Below are positions 44,947 to 53,942 of a stretch of DNA of 64,000 bases, piece after piece. Made by a program: the position numbers and the translations under genes. The notes under the pieces are model-generated. The model did no database searches. It had not been told where the DNA came from and saw nothing but the letters and a program-made list of their open reading frames with translations. The DNA comes from Halieaceae bacterium (lineage in GTDB: Bacteria; Pseudomonadota; Gammaproteobacteria; Pseudomonadales; Halieaceae): contig CACCPA010000001.1 in NCBI GenBank assembly GCA_902547755.1, positions 1-64,000 on the forward strand. Reading direction: 5' to 3'. Position 1 is the first letter of the stretch, and every line of letters begins with the position of its first letter.

Positions 44947-45954
44947 ATGGCACGTCATCGTGTCCTCACAGGTATAACAACAACGGGAACACCGCATCTC
45001 GGTAATTACGTGGGTGCGATTCGACCGGCCATTGAGTCGTCAAAGCAGGATGACGTCGATGCTTACCTGTTTCTCGCTGACTACCACGCGTTAATCAAAT
45101 CTCAAGACCCTGATCTTGTGGCTCAGTCGAGCCGCGAAATTGCTGCTACCTGGCTTGCCTTGGGTCTCGACCCCAATCAGACGCACTTTTATCGCCAGTC
45201 AGACATACCTGAGATAACGGAGCTGTCCTGGATTCTGACCTGTAACGCAGCCAAAGGCTTAATGAACAGAGCCCATGCCTACAAAGCGGCGGTACAGGGG
45301 AATGAAGAAGCAGGAGAGGATCCTGACTACGCCATAACGATGGGACTCTTTTCCTATCCGATCCTGATGGCGGCCGATATTCTCATCTTTAATGCGCACG
45401 ACGTGCCTGTCGGGCGTGATCAGATTCAGCATGTCGAGATGGCCCGAGACATCGCTGCGCGCTTCAATCATCACTACGGCGAGACGTTTGTGATACCCAA
45501 AGCCGTTGTGGACGACGATGTAGCAGTGCTGCAAGGACTTGATGGGCGCAAGATGAGCAAGAGCTACGGCAACACCATTCCCTTGTTTGGTACGCCAAAG
45601 CAGTTGCAGAAGGCGATTAACAAAATCAAGACGAACTTACTCGAGCCCGGTGAGCCCAAGGACCCAGCTACGTCCGCTGTGTTTCAGATCTGGTGCGCCT
45701 TTGCGGATGAAGCGGAGCGTCAGGAAATGCGAGTCGCTTTTGAATCGGGTCTCGCTTGGGGTGAGGCGAAAAAGCGGCTGTTTGAACGGGTCAATGACGA
45801 GATTGCGCCCGCGCGCGATGAGTACGACCGGCTAATGGCTAACCCCGGCGACGTGGAGACTATCCTTCGCGAGGGCGCAGAGCGCGTTCGTCCTGAAAGT
45901 GTGGCTCGTCTCGATAAAGTGAGAAGAGCCGTTGGCTTGAGACCGTTTGCCTAA
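44947..45954 (+). CDS. trpS: Tryptophanyl-tRNA synthetase
   Basis: This 335-residue class I synthetase has the HIGH-like [10 protein letters not shown] near the N-terminus and KMSKS at 202-206. It charges tRNA-Trp. ATG 44947 is chosen because GGGGGAG precedes it and the frame then begins [13 protein letters not shown] as in other TrpS proteins. It is the last gene of the 41071-45954 block. Confidence 0.96.
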   Translation: MARHRVLTGITTTGTPHLGNYVGAIRPAIESSKQDDVDAYLFLADYHALIKSQDPDLVAQSSREIAATWLALGLDPNQTHFYRQSDIPEITELSWILTCNAAKGLMNRAHAYKAAVQGNEEAGEDPDYAITMGLFSYPILMAADILIFNAHDVPVGRDQIQHVEMARDIAARFNHHYGETFVIPKAVVDDDVAVLQGLDGRKMSKSYGNTIPLFGTPKQLQKAINKIKTNLLEPGEPKDPATSAVFQIWCAFADEAERQEMRVAFESGLAWGEAKKRLFERVNDEIAPARDEYDRLMANPGDVETILREGAERVRPESVARLDKVRRAVGLRPFA

Positions 45955-45995
45955 ACGCCAGTGCCTAGGCCATTTTACTTAAAACAAGTAGCTGG

Positions 45996-46484
45996 TCAGG
46001 GCGCTTTTTCGATCTGAATCTCAACATCGACGGACGTCGGCTCATCAGTGCTACCCATTGCGCCTCTGATGGCCGCTCGTAATTCCTCGGGCGACGGTTT
46101 TCTACCTTCAGCTCGGGCTTTTTCCACGATGGCCTTTACGGCGTCACCAAGGTCACTCTTCGATTCACCATCAACGTGAACCTCGACAAGGGTGACGTCT
46201 CCGGTTGCGTCACGGTCGTCCGCAAGCACGATGATTTCCATCTCCTCGCTCATCTCAACGACGTCATCGCCATTTTTCTGAATCCAGATCTTCTTATGAG
46301 GACCCATATCTGAGGCACCTGGTCCTCCAATTCGCATCTCTTTGCGAATCATGGGCATGGAGCCCATATCATATGCCTCAATCATCATGGCTGGGTGGGG
46401 ATGTCGTGGCGTAATCACATCGTCCAGTAAAATAGCGCCACCAATCAAAAGCCCTACAACAGGGGCCGGACCGTATTGATTCAT
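45996..46484 (-). CDS. Hypothetical protein with N-terminal hydrophobic segment
   Basis: This 162-residue protein has a short hydrophobic stretch near the N-terminus (PVVGLLIGGAILL, about 8-20), then a Met/His/Pro-rich section (TPRHPHPAMMIEAYDMGSMPMIRKEM) and an acidic, charged C-terminal half. The composition suggests a membrane-tethered or exported protein, with possible metal binding by the Met/His-rich part. I do not recognise the family. It converges with trpS and lies beside a TonB-receptor relic. Confidence 0.5.
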   Translation of the reverse strand: MNQYGPAPVVGLLIGGAILLDDVITPRHPHPAMMIEAYDMGSMPMIRKEMRIGGPGASDMGPHKKIWIQKNGDDVVEMSEEMEIIVLADDRDATGDVTLVEVHVDGESKSDLGDAVKAIVEKARAEGRKPSPEELRAAIRGAMGSTDEPTSVDVEIQIEKAP

Positions 46485-46510
46485 GCTGAGTTCCGTTAAG
46501 TCTCTCGTTC

Positions 46511-46687
46511 TTATAGTGCGTAGTAGAGACCGATCATGGCGCTCCGCGGCTCACCGACGAAATACCGGTAGATGCCGAAGCCATAATCAGCGCGCTCAGC
46601 ATACCCCTCATCCAGCAGGTTTGTGAATGTCAGTGTGGCCTTTAATTGCTCAGAGACGAACCAGCTGTCACGACTAAGACTAGTTGT
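46511..46687 (-). pseudogene. 3' relic of a TonB-dependent receptor gene
   Basis: Reading the minus strand, 59 codons after an in-frame TAA (46688-46690) end in a typical TonB-receptor C-terminus: LKATLTFTNLLDEGYAERAD, then GIYRYFVGEPRSAMIGLYYAL and TAA. The last barrel strands and the terminal aromatic strand are recognisable, but there is no start codon, plug or barrel upstream. This is a deletion remnant, on the same strand as the PQQ cluster and 140 bp beyond pqqC. Confidence 0.8.
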
Positions 46688-46827
46688 TTAGCTAGAGAGG
46701 GGGCCCATGGAGCCTCACTCAGGCGTCATTGGCTAGTTTTAACCAGTGTCAATATGCTTATTGCGGAGCATTTGCTTAGGTACATGAGTGTTCGCTTAAA
46801 CTCTAAAGGCTCAAGCTAGCCTGTTCG

Positions 46828-47541
46828 CTAGCCACAAGAGTGGAAGGGTGGTTCTCGGTGTGTGTAAGCTAACTGCATCGCGTCGAGCATCGTCCAGAGC
46901 ACGTCAAGTTTGAATTGAAGGATGCCTAGTGCGTGTTCTTGTTGCTCCCGGGTCTCAAAGTGCTCCAACGTAATATTTAGACCATGTTGTACATCGCGAC
47001 GAGCTTCCGAGAGCCGCTTCCGAAAATATTGGTAACCCGCAGCTTCAATCCATGGGTAATGGGTTGGCCAAGAGTGCAGCCGGGACTGATGAATTTCGGG
47101 GGCAAACAGTTCAGTAAGAGACGAGCAAGCTGCCTCTTGCCACGTAGCGCGTCGAGCAAAGTTCAAATAGGCGTCGCAGGCAAACCGCACGCCCGGCAGT
47201 ACGAATTCATGCGATATAATTTGAGCACGTGACATACCTACCGCTTCCCCTAACCTCAGCCAAGCTTCAATGCCTCCGTCTTCCCCATCTACGCCATCAT
47301 GGTCAAGGATACGCTGTACCCATTCCCGGCGTACATCGCGATCCGTGCAGTTCGACATGATGGCCGCGTCTTTGTTGGGGATCGTTACCTGATAATAAAA
47401 CCGATTCGCTACCCAACCTTGAATTTGTTCGCGACTACAGTTGCCCCGATTCATCGCCACGTGAAACGGATGATGTATGTGATAGTACTTTCCTTTTTCA
47501 CGCAGCTTCTGCTCAAAATCTTTTTTACTCCAGGCACTCAT
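46828..47541 (-). CDS. pqqC: Pyrroloquinoline-quinone synthase PqqC
   Basis: This 237-residue protein has the PqqC hallmarks: [33 protein letters not shown] near the N-terminus, [23 protein letters not shown] and the [15 protein letters not shown] region. It carries out the last ring closure and oxidation steps to PQQ in the cytosol. It is the last gene of the cluster, 9 bp after pqqE, whereas in the common pqqABCDE order it precedes pqqD. Confidence 0.95.
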   Translation of the reverse strand: MSAWSKKDFEQKLREKGKYYHIHHPFHVAMNRGNCSREQIQGWVANRFYYQVTIPNKDAAIMSNCTDRDVRREWVQRILDHDGVDGEDGGIEAWLRLGEAVGMSRAQIISHEFVLPGVRFACDAYLNFARRATWQEAACSSLTELFAPEIHQSRLHSWPTHYPWIEAAGYQYFRKRLSEARRDVQHGLNITLEHFETREQQEHALGILQFKLDVLWTMLDAMQLAYTHREPPFHSCG

Positions 47542-47550
47542 GATGACTCT

Positions 47551-48720
47551 CTACGATTGATCCTGATTGAATTGTTCCGCATTTTTCATATTGCGAAACA
47601 AAAGTGGAACTGGCTCACTAGAGTCGAATTCCCCGCTCGCTCGATCAGTTATTTTGGTTACTCTGTCGTGAAATGGAGAGAGACTGCATACGGGATCAGC
47701 ATTTGCGGCGTCTCCCGTGAGCATCAGTGCTTGGCAGCGACACCCTCCTAGATCGATCATCCTTTCAGGACAGCTGGCGCAGGGTTCGACCATCCAATTT
47801 GTCCCGCGGTATTTGTTAAAAAGATCAGAGGATCGCCATATGTCACTCAACTTGTGCTGCTTTACGTTGGGGAAGTCCAGACCAGGAATCACTTTTGCCG
47901 CGTGACAGGGCAGCACGTGTCCTTCGGGTGTGACGGTTATAAAGGTGGTTGCCCATCCATTGCTGCACTTTTTTGGACGATCGTCGTAGTAATCTGGCGC
48001 CACAAAAAATACGTCCATGTTTCCCTTATGACGGCTACGGAATTCATTGGTAACCCTCTCGGCGTCCTCCACTTGCTTCCTGCTGGGTAATAAACCTTGC
48101 TGATTGTGTTTTGCCCATCCGTAGTATTGTGTGTTCGCCAACTCAACGAACTCTGCTCCGAGCAATTCAGCAGTCTCTAGAAATTCGCCGACTTGGTGTA
48201 TGTTCTGGCGGTGCAACACAAAATTTAGACCGAGAGGTATTTCTTGGTGGATCACTTCACTCGTCATTTCCATCTTGTGACGGAAACTGTCGGTTCCTCC
48301 AAATTTCTTGTTGGACTCCTGATTACTGCCCTGGAAAGATATTTGAATGTGATTCAGGCCAGCTGCCTTAAATGCGGCGATCTTCGCAGCATCCAAGCCA
48401 ATAGCCGATGTGATTAGGTTGGTGTAGAAACCAAGATTCGTAGCCTCCTGAATTAACACTGCTAAATCAGGTCGAACCAAAGGCTCTCCCCCGGAAAACC
48501 CGAGCTGAACTGCGCCCAGTGCACGCGCCTGACCAAGAACATCGATCCACTGTTCAGTGGTCAATTCTTGTTTTCTATTTGCAGATATTTGAAGAGGATT
48601 GGAACAGTACGGACACTGCACCGGACACGCGTAGGTCAGCTCTGCGAGCAGCCACATTGGGATTAAGTTGTGGTTGTCCTCATCCCTAAGCTGGGGTGAT
48701 CCACTCTTGTTCTCGGGCAT
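47551..48720 (-). CDS. pqqE: PqqA peptide cyclase PqqE (radical SAM)
   Basis: This 389-residue radical SAM-SPASM enzyme has C32-x3-C36-x2-C39 (CPVQCPYC) for the SAM cluster and the C-terminal SPASM cysteines (LPCHAAK, EPCASCPE, GGCRCQA). It joins the Glu and Tyr side chains of PqqA, delivered by PqqD. Its start lies inside pqqD (35 bp overlap), so translation of the two is coupled. Confidence 0.96.
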   Translation of the reverse strand: MPENKSGSPQLRDEDNHNLIPMWLLAELTYACPVQCPYCSNPLQISANRKQELTTEQWIDVLGQARALGAVQLGFSGGEPLVRPDLAVLIQEATNLGFYTNLITSAIGLDAAKIAAFKAAGLNHIQISFQGSNQESNKKFGGTDSFRHKMEMTSEVIHQEIPLGLNFVLHRQNIHQVGEFLETAELLGAEFVELANTQYYGWAKHNQQGLLPSRKQVEDAERVTNEFRSRHKGNMDVFFVAPDYYDDRPKKCSNGWATTFITVTPEGHVLPCHAAKVIPGLDFPNVKQHKLSDIWRSSDLFNKYRGTNWMVEPCASCPERMIDLGGCRCQALMLTGDAANADPVCSLSPFHDRVTKITDRASGEFDSSEPVPLLFRNMKNAEQFNQDQS

Positions 48721-48967
48721 CGCTTAAAAATTCCCTTACATCGTCCTCTAATCCCTCAACTCCAGGAAACATTTTTTCCAGTGCCGACAGTAGAGTTGCG
48801 AGTGTCGTCGGTTGTTGGCACAGCCGCAAAATTTCGGCCGCGCTATCGCTAAGTTTAACCAAGCCCTCGGGAAAGAGCAGTACATGGCACTGCTGTGCCG
48901 TTTCCCATTGAAATCGGTACTGGGGGTTAATGGCAAACGAGTCGATGTCTAAATTTAAGCTGCTCAT
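48686..48967 (-). CDS. pqqD: PQQ biosynthesis peptide chaperone PqqD
   Basis: This 93-residue protein matches PqqD: PQYRFQWETAQQCHVLLFPEGLVKLSDSAAEIL followed by a winged-helix-like rest. It binds the PqqA peptide and presents it to PqqE. It lies between pqqB and pqqE and overlaps pqqE by 35 bp. Confidence 0.93.
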   Translation of the reverse strand: MSSLNLDIDSFAINPQYRFQWETAQQCHVLLFPEGLVKLSDSAAEILRLCQQPTTLATLLSALEKMFPGVEGLEDDVREFLSDAREQEWITPA

Positions 48968-49012
48968 AGTGAGGTCATCGATGTTATTTGAATTCGGACA
49001 AAGAAAATCGCT

Positions 49013-49927
49013 TTAGAGTTCCAATTCCATACCGTCAAATGATACTTCAACGCCCTCTTCAAGCACTCGTCTTCGTTGGGCGGAATCCTCGTTCAAGATA
49101 GGGTTTGTATTATTGATGTGGATGAGGATCTTGCGAGGCTTAACCATTGGTCTCAAAACATCTAGCATGCCACCGTCTCCCGATTGAGGCAGATGTCCCA
49201 TGTCAGCAGCCTTCTTTTTTCCAAGGCCAACGATTCGCATTTCATCTTCCTCCCAGAAGGTACCATCGACCAATAGGCAATCCACTTCACTCATCAACAG
49301 ACGCGTTTCGTCAGTAATGTCGCCTAATCCAGGCGCGTAGAACAAGGTTTTACCACTGATGTCATCAGTAATTTTTACACCGATGTTATCGCCAATGTGG
49401 GCGTTGTTCCTATGGGGGGAGTAGGGCGGCGCTTTTCCTGTTACGGGAATTGCCGTGAAAGAGAGATTCTCAATACCGGTTATCCTGAAGTTATTGCCAT
49501 CCAGCGGTATTGCATGACGATTAATTCCCCCATTCCAATGGGTGAGTATTTTGAAAAGTGGAAATCCCGAACTGAGGTCCTCGTAAACCATGTCAGTACA
49601 ATACACTTCGTGCGGGCAGCCCTCGCGAAGCATCAACAAACCAGTGGTGTGATCGATTTGACTGTCCATGAAGATAATGGCCTTTATGGCTGTATCGCGG
49701 GTGGCTCGCGCGGGCTGTAATTCTGGGAACGCCGCCAATTGTGCCAGCAGGTCAGGGGATGTGTTGAACAAGACCCAATCTACCGCATTCGAGCTGACCG
49801 CTATTGAGGATTGCGTGCGAGCCGTTGCTTTAATGCGGCCCGTGCGAAAACCATGACAATTTGGACAATTACAATTCCACTGGGGAAACCCCCCACCAGC
49901 GGCGGAGCCTAGAATTCTAATATGCAT
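49013..49927 (-). CDS. pqqB: PQQ biosynthesis protein PqqB (MBL fold)
   Basis: This 304-residue protein begins [20 protein letters not shown] and has the PqqB features [34 protein letters not shown] and [10 protein letters not shown]. It belongs to the metallo-beta-lactamase fold and is thought to hydroxylate the cross-linked Tyr/Glu intermediate. It is the second gene of the cluster, behind an attenuator-like hairpin. Confidence 0.95.
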   Translation of the reverse strand: MHIRILGSAAGGGFPQWNCNCPNCHGFRTGRIKATARTQSSIAVSSNAVDWVLFNTSPDLLAQLAAFPELQPARATRDTAIKAIIFMDSQIDHTTGLLMLREGCPHEVYCTDMVYEDLSSGFPLFKILTHWNGGINRHAIPLDGNNFRITGIENLSFTAIPVTGKAPPYSPHRNNAHIGDNIGVKITDDISGKTLFYAPGLGDITDETRLLMSEVDCLLVDGTFWEEDEMRIVGLGKKKAADMGHLPQSGDGGMLDVLRPMVKPRKILIHINNTNPILNEDSAQRRRVLEEGVEVSFDGMELEL

Positions 49928-49975
49928 AGTTAACTGAACTTCAATTGATTAAGTACAGCTGGTGCAGGTAGCGCC

Positions 49976-50003
49976 AAAAAAAAACGCCAGACTTGATCTG
50001 GCG
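49976..50003 (-). terminator. Terminator-like attenuator between pqqA and pqqB
   Basis: On the minus strand CGCCAGA and TCTGGCG (plus-strand arms 49985-49991 and 49997-50003) form a 7-bp stem directly followed by nine U residues (AAAAAAAAA at 49976-49984). It lies 84 bp after the pqqA stop and 49 bp before the pqqB start. Partial termination here would give excess pqqA transcript over the enzyme genes, as reported for PQQ operons in other bacteria. Confidence 0.85.
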
Positions 50004-50086
50004 CTATCTTTTATTTGGGTCCGAGGCCCCGCAACACATCACGCGGGCGACTGACGGACTTGCTCGATCAGCTATCCGTTATTAAA

Positions 50087-50158
50087 TCAGACAGCCTTGA
50101 AGTACATTGTGACTTCAAAACCAAGACGAATCTTTTGATAACTAGGCTTAGTCCACAT
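50087..50158 (-). CDS. pqqA: PQQ precursor peptide PqqA
   Basis: The 23-residue product is MWTKPSYQKIRLGFEVTMYF followed by KAV. It has the conserved Glu 15 and Tyr 19 (E-x3-Y) that PqqE cross-links to build PQQ. GAGAGGAC precedes the ATG at 50156-50158. It heads the pqqA-B-D-E-C cluster. Confidence 0.96.
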   Translation of the reverse strand: MWTKPSYQKIRLGFEVTMYFKAV

Positions 50159-50340
50159 ACGAGTCCTCTCCCTCCATAGATAATGACACTTTGGTCCTTA
50201 CTGCTGACCCATAGTAGCAAGGTTTTTCGGTAAATGGCTAGTGTCTCCTGGGATATCCGCACATACAGCGAAAGCTGCGTATGCTCCATCACACTGCTGA
50301 AGAGAAACCTGACGCAGCCGTCTGGTCAAAGTGACCTGTC
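50159..50340. other. Divergent pqqA/purC intergenic region
   Basis: No gene is seen. It should contain the promoters of pqqA (minus) and purC (plus). No clear sigma-70 pair is visible to me. Confidence 0.4.
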
Positions 50341-50367
50341 TGTCGGACAATTGGGTATTGTCCGACA
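50341..50367 (+). promoter_or_regulatory. Perfect 11-bp hairpin directly before purC
   Basis: TGTCGGACAAT (50341-50351) and ATTGTCCGACA (50357-50367) form a perfect dyad with a 5-base loop, ending 5 bases before the purC ATG. It occupies the place of the ribosome-binding site and no Shine-Dalgarno lies between it and the start. It could be an operator or an RNA hairpin that controls purC translation. Confidence 0.65.
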
Positions 50368-50372
50368 TCCAA

Positions 50373-51479
50373 ATGACTGGTGTGCTCGTGCGCGTTCTCG
50401 CAAAAAATGATGACCTCCCCATTCGCACTGATCAGCCAGTGCACTCAGGGAAGGTGCGGTCTGTTTATTGGCTTACCTCTGCGGACAGTCAGCGGTTAAT
50501 CCGCGCCCGTGACTATGATGTTCCCGAGACAGCTGAATTGGCGGTCATGATTATTAGTGATCGCTTGTCTGCGTTCGAATGTATGTGGCGCGCCGAGGAT
50601 GGTTTGGACGGAGTACCCGGTAAGGGCGCCGCTCTCAACGCCATTTCTGGTCACTGGTTTGAGTTGTTCAGGCGACGCGGCTTGGCCCGTAGCCATATCC
50701 TGGAGACGCCACACCCCCTAGTGTGGATCGTCCAGCGCGCAAAGCCTGTTTTCATTGAAGCAATCGCGCGCCAGTACATCACGGGCTCAATGTGGCGTGC
50801 GTACGAGCAGGGCGAGCGGCATTTTTGCGGCATTGAGTTGCCCGATGGTTTAGCGCGAGATCAGCGACTCGACCAGCTGCTAATAACGCCCTCTACCAAA
50901 GGCGTCATGAAGGGTATTCCGGGTGTGCCCGCCATCGACGATGTGAATGTGAGTCAGGAGACGTTGCGGGCGCACTGGGAAGCCTTCAAATTCAACCAAC
51001 CGTCCGATGTAGACCACTATGCTTCTCTGCTAACGGCAGGGTTTGAACGGATTTCTGGTGCTCTACTGCCGCATGACCAGATTTTTGTCGATACGAAATT
51101 TGAGTTTGGTTACGCCAAAAATCGTGATGGCGTCAACGAGCTGATCTATATGGATGAGGTGGGTACGCCCGACTCTTCTCGCATTTGGGACGCGTCTGCC
51201 TATAAAACGGGACAAGTCGTCGAAAACAGTAAAGAGGGATTTCGTCAGGCATTACTGAGTTTCGCTCCCGACCCCGATGTACTTATTAATAAGAATCGCA
51301 TGGATGAACGCTATCGCTTCGCCAGCGACACCGTGTTACCCGCGCGAATGATGCTCGATGTATCCAAAACCTATGTTGACTTGGCCGAGACGATTACCGG
51401 TGCACCGCTCGCACTATCTGACAGTCCCAGAGACGATATTATTTCGGTCTTGAACACGACATTTGCTCTTATTAACTAG
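50373..51479 (+). CDS. purC: SAICAR synthetase (long form)
   Basis: This 368-residue protein has the PurC features [23 protein letters not shown] near the N-terminus, the [15 protein letters not shown] segment, [13 protein letters not shown], and [14 protein letters not shown]. It joins aspartate to CAIR in purine synthesis. The length matches the long PurC of Vibrio and Shewanella types. ATG 50373 is chosen because the family N-terminus aligns there; an upstream GTG at 50331 would place the hairpin inside the coding region. Confidence 0.92.
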   Translation: MTGVLVRVLAKNDDLPIRTDQPVHSGKVRSVYWLTSADSQRLIRARDYDVPETAELAVMIISDRLSAFECMWRAEDGLDGVPGKGAALNAISGHWFELFRRRGLARSHILETPHPLVWIVQRAKPVFIEAIARQYITGSMWRAYEQGERHFCGIELPDGLARDQRLDQLLITPSTKGVMKGIPGVPAIDDVNVSQETLRAHWEAFKFNQPSDVDHYASLLTAGFERISGALLPHDQIFVDTKFEFGYAKNRDGVNELIYMDEVGTPDSSRIWDASAYKTGQVVENSKEGFRQALLSFAPDPDVLINKNRMDERYRFASDTVLPARMMLDVSKTYVDLAETITGAPLALSDSPRDDIISVLNTTFALIN

Positions 51480-51524
51480 GCAATAAACTGACACTTAACT
51501 GATCGCTCGTCGGAGGACTCGCAC

Positions 51525-51935
51525 ATGACACCTGTCGCAGAACTTACCCATTCCCTATCAGTGGCAGGACAGATTCAGCCCGAGGACGTCCAGGCGCTTG
51601 CCGAGCACGGCTATCAGGTCATTATTTGTAATCGCCCTGATAATGAGGAGCCGAACCAACCCTCCATGGATGCCATAGCTGCGGCCTGTGAGCTCGCAGG
51701 TATTCAGTTTGTTCGTTACCCAGTCGACGCGATGTCATTCCCGGGCGATGACCTCGACGCTATGGATGAAGCGATGAACGGGGATGAAAAGGTACTGGCT
51801 TTTTGCCGATCGGGCGCTCGATCGACCAATCTTTGGGTTGCGACGCTTGCCGGTGACGAGAGACTCGCTGCTGCCGAACGAGCCCAGCAATTTGGCTTCC
51901 CACTAACCTTTGTTATGCAGCTGGGCTTCTCTTGA
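51525..51935 (+). CDS. TIGR01244/DUF442 family sulfur transferase or phosphatase-like protein
   Basis: This 136-residue protein has the NRPDNEE segment and an active-site loop CRSGARS (Cys 94, Arg 99) near the C-terminus, as in the small domain also fused to beta-lactamase-like hydrolases (Blh). The C-x4-R loop resembles rhodaneses and related phosphatases. It probably handles sulfide or persulfide, which is inference from the family. GGAGGA precedes the ATG. Its 3' end overlaps the convergent gene at 51913 by 23 bp. Confidence 0.78.
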   Translation: MTPVAELTHSLSVAGQIQPEDVQALAEHGYQVIICNRPDNEEPNQPSMDAIAAACELAGIQFVRYPVDAMSFPGDDLDAMDEAMNGDEKVLAFCRSGARSTNLWVATLAGDERLAAAERAQQFGFPLTFVMQLGFS

Positions 51936-52527
51936 TCTGCCCTTGATCAATCGTCGCGCGCAATGCCATCAAGGCTCGATCGGCCGCTTGTTTAAGTGAC
52001 GGCTCCTCGGAGAATTCCTCGTGTGCGGGCGGGAAATGCTCCGGGTGATAAGCCTCCGCGATAACCGCATAAGGTACTTGAAGACCACCTTGCTGCGCGA
52101 ATAAGGCGTAGACCTTGGTGTACAGCGGTGCTCCTAACCGCACAGAGCCATGGGTAAGACTCACAAATTCATCGCCGGCTGCGGTTTCCGTTTTGATGAG
52201 TAGCTTTTTATTAATAGTGAAACCGGCGGAACGTAGCGTTGCGCCAATGCTGCCACCAGCCCTGATCAACCGGTGTGCCTCTACAAGCGCAGGATCCATG
52301 GGTAAGACGAACTCGGTGACTGCAAGGGTTCGGCAAATTTTGGCGTCGCCACTGAGGCTGTAGAGGTTAGCAACCCGGGTGGACTCACTCTGGCTGACGA
52401 CTCCTATACCATAGCTGCCGAAAGTTGCTTTGATGGCGTCGCTGTTCAATGTGGGTGTGACCTCCGCCCAACTCAAATTTGCCAAGATAGCAAGAATGAA
52501 GCCCAATAGCTTAATGTGCAAATGCAT
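51913..52527 (-). CDS. Secreted protein of unknown function
   Basis: This 204-residue protein has a signal peptide (KLLGFILAILANLSWA, cleavage near 21) and a mature domain without a recognised motif; it contains one Cys (KICRTLAV) and a His/Glu-rich stretch (YHPEHFPPAHEEFSEEP). It is probably periplasmic. It overlaps the 3' end of the DUF442 gene by 23 bp in convergent orientation and is divergent from the M20 hydrolase gene. Confidence 0.65.
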   Translation of the reverse strand: MHLHIKLLGFILAILANLSWAEVTPTLNSDAIKATFGSYGIGVVSQSESTRVANLYSLSGDAKICRTLAVTEFVLPMDPALVEAHRLIRAGGSIGATLRSAGFTINKKLLIKTETAAGDEFVSLTHGSVRLGAPLYTKVYALFAQQGGLQVPYAVIAEAYHPEHFPPAHEEFSEEPSLKQAADRALMALRATIDQGQIKRSPAA

Positions 52528-52607
52528 ACGTGTCTCAAAGGATGATTGGATGCCAAATTTAAGGCAGGATGTTCCCTACCAAACAGTATACGCAGGATAA
52601 ATCGCAG

Positions 52608-53942
52608 ATGAAAAACCTCAAGACTTTTGCCGCGCTTGTTGCACTCATGGGTTATTTGATTGGTGCGCCTAGCGCTTCGGCCGGATCACTCTCGGATGAC
52701 GTGCAGTCGCTTTACGACGATCAGTTGAAAGACCTTTTTGTGCATTTCCATGAGAACCCTGAACTGTCATTCAAGGAAGACAAAACAGCCAAGCGGCTGG
52801 GGGACGAGTTAGAGGCGTTGGGGTACACCGTACACCGTGGTATTGGTGGGACCGGTTTGATCGCGCTGATGGAGAATGGTCCCGGTCCTACCGTAATGTT
52901 CCGCGCTGATATGGATGGCTTACCCGTTCAAGAGAAATCGGGTCTGTCCTACGCATCTAAAGCCAAACAGCTTGACTGGGATGGAAACGAGGTTTTCGTG
53001 ATGCACGCCTGCGGGCACGACGTACACATCACCAGTCTCGTTGGTACAGCAAAGCTAATGGCCGATCGAAAAGATCAATGGTCAGGTACGCTGATGTTGC
53101 TGGGGCAACCTGCGGAAGAGCGGGTGGCGGGAGCCCGAGTCATGATGGAAGACGGCTTGTGGGATCGATTCGTTAAGCCCGATTTTGCCATGGCGTTTCA
53201 TGTGACCAGTGCCTTGCCAACGGGATCACTATCAGCACCCGAGACGTCGGCTTACTCTGGGGCTGATACCGTCGATATTCTAATCAAGGGCGTCGGCGCC
53301 CACGGTGCAAGTCCACACACGGGTGTTGATCCGATTGTCTTGGGGTCACAGATTGTCATGAGTCTGCAGACAGTCGTCAGCCGAAATCTTGCGCCGCGAC
53401 GCCCCGGTGTGATCACTGTTGGTTCCTTCCACAGCGGGACCAAGCACAACATCATTTCCGATGCGGCCAAGCTTCAGATTACGGTTCGAAGCGAAAGTCC
53501 CGAGGATCGTCAGGTTCTATTGGACGGCATCAAGCGAGTCGCGATCAACATGGGGCGTGTTGCAGGTCTTCCAGATGACATGTTGCCCGAAGTGATCGTC
53601 TATGAGGGCGAGGGTGTGCCACCGACAATTAACGATACGGCATTCACGCGTGAGATTCGCAGTGGTTGGAACGAGTATTTCGGACCCTCTATTTTCAATG
53701 ACGGTGAAAGAATGGGTATGGGTGCCGAAGACTTTGGTTTCTTCACGACAGACCCCTATATTCCGAGCCTTTATTTCGCGGTAGGTGGTACACCACCCGA
53801 AGCCTTCGAGGCAGCTGCAAATGGGGGCGCGCCTATCCCTTCACATCACTCACCGCTGTTTAAAATCGAACCTGAGGGCTCTGTCACCTTGGGTGTAGAG
53901 GCCTCGGTGAGTGCGTTGCTCGACGTTATGGCACCGCGATGA
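52608..53942 (+). CDS. Exported M20-family amidohydrolase (hippurate hydrolase-like)
   Basis: This 444-residue protein has a signal peptide (ending PSASA near 25) and an M20D layout: HFHENPELSFKE, FRADMDGLP, HACGHDVH, a Glu in GQPAEERVAGA and a late His in PSHHSPLF. Related enzymes deacylate N-acyl amino acids such as hippurate or indole-acetyl conjugates; export to the periplasm suggests use of external compounds. ATG 52608 follows AGGA and starts the signal peptide. It overlaps the cytochrome b561 gene by 4 bp. Confidence 0.87.
   Translation: MKNLKTFAALVALMGYLIGAPSASAGSLSDDVQSLYDDQLKDLFVHFHENPELSFKEDKTAKRLGDELEALGYTVHRGIGGTGLIALMENGPGPTVMFRADMDGLPVQEKSGLSYASKAKQLDWDGNEVFVMHACGHDVHITSLVGTAKLMADRKDQWSGTLMLLGQPAEERVAGARVMMEDGLWDRFVKPDFAMAFHVTSALPTGSLSAPETSAYSGADTVDILIKGVGAHGASPHTGVDPIVLGSQIVMSLQTVVSRNLAPRRPGVITVGSFHSGTKHNIISDAAKLQITVRSESPEDRQVLLDGIKRVAINMGRVAGLPDDMLPEVIVYEGEGVPPTINDTAFTREIRSGWNEYFGPSIFNDGERMGMGAEDFGFFTTDPYIPSLYFAVGGTPPEAFEAAANGGAPIPSHHSPLFKIEPEGSVTLGVEASVSALLDVMAPR

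Noticed and set aside
46810-46835. GCTAGC repeats around the pqqC stop as a terminator
   Set aside because: They can pair, but no U-run follows on the minus strand.
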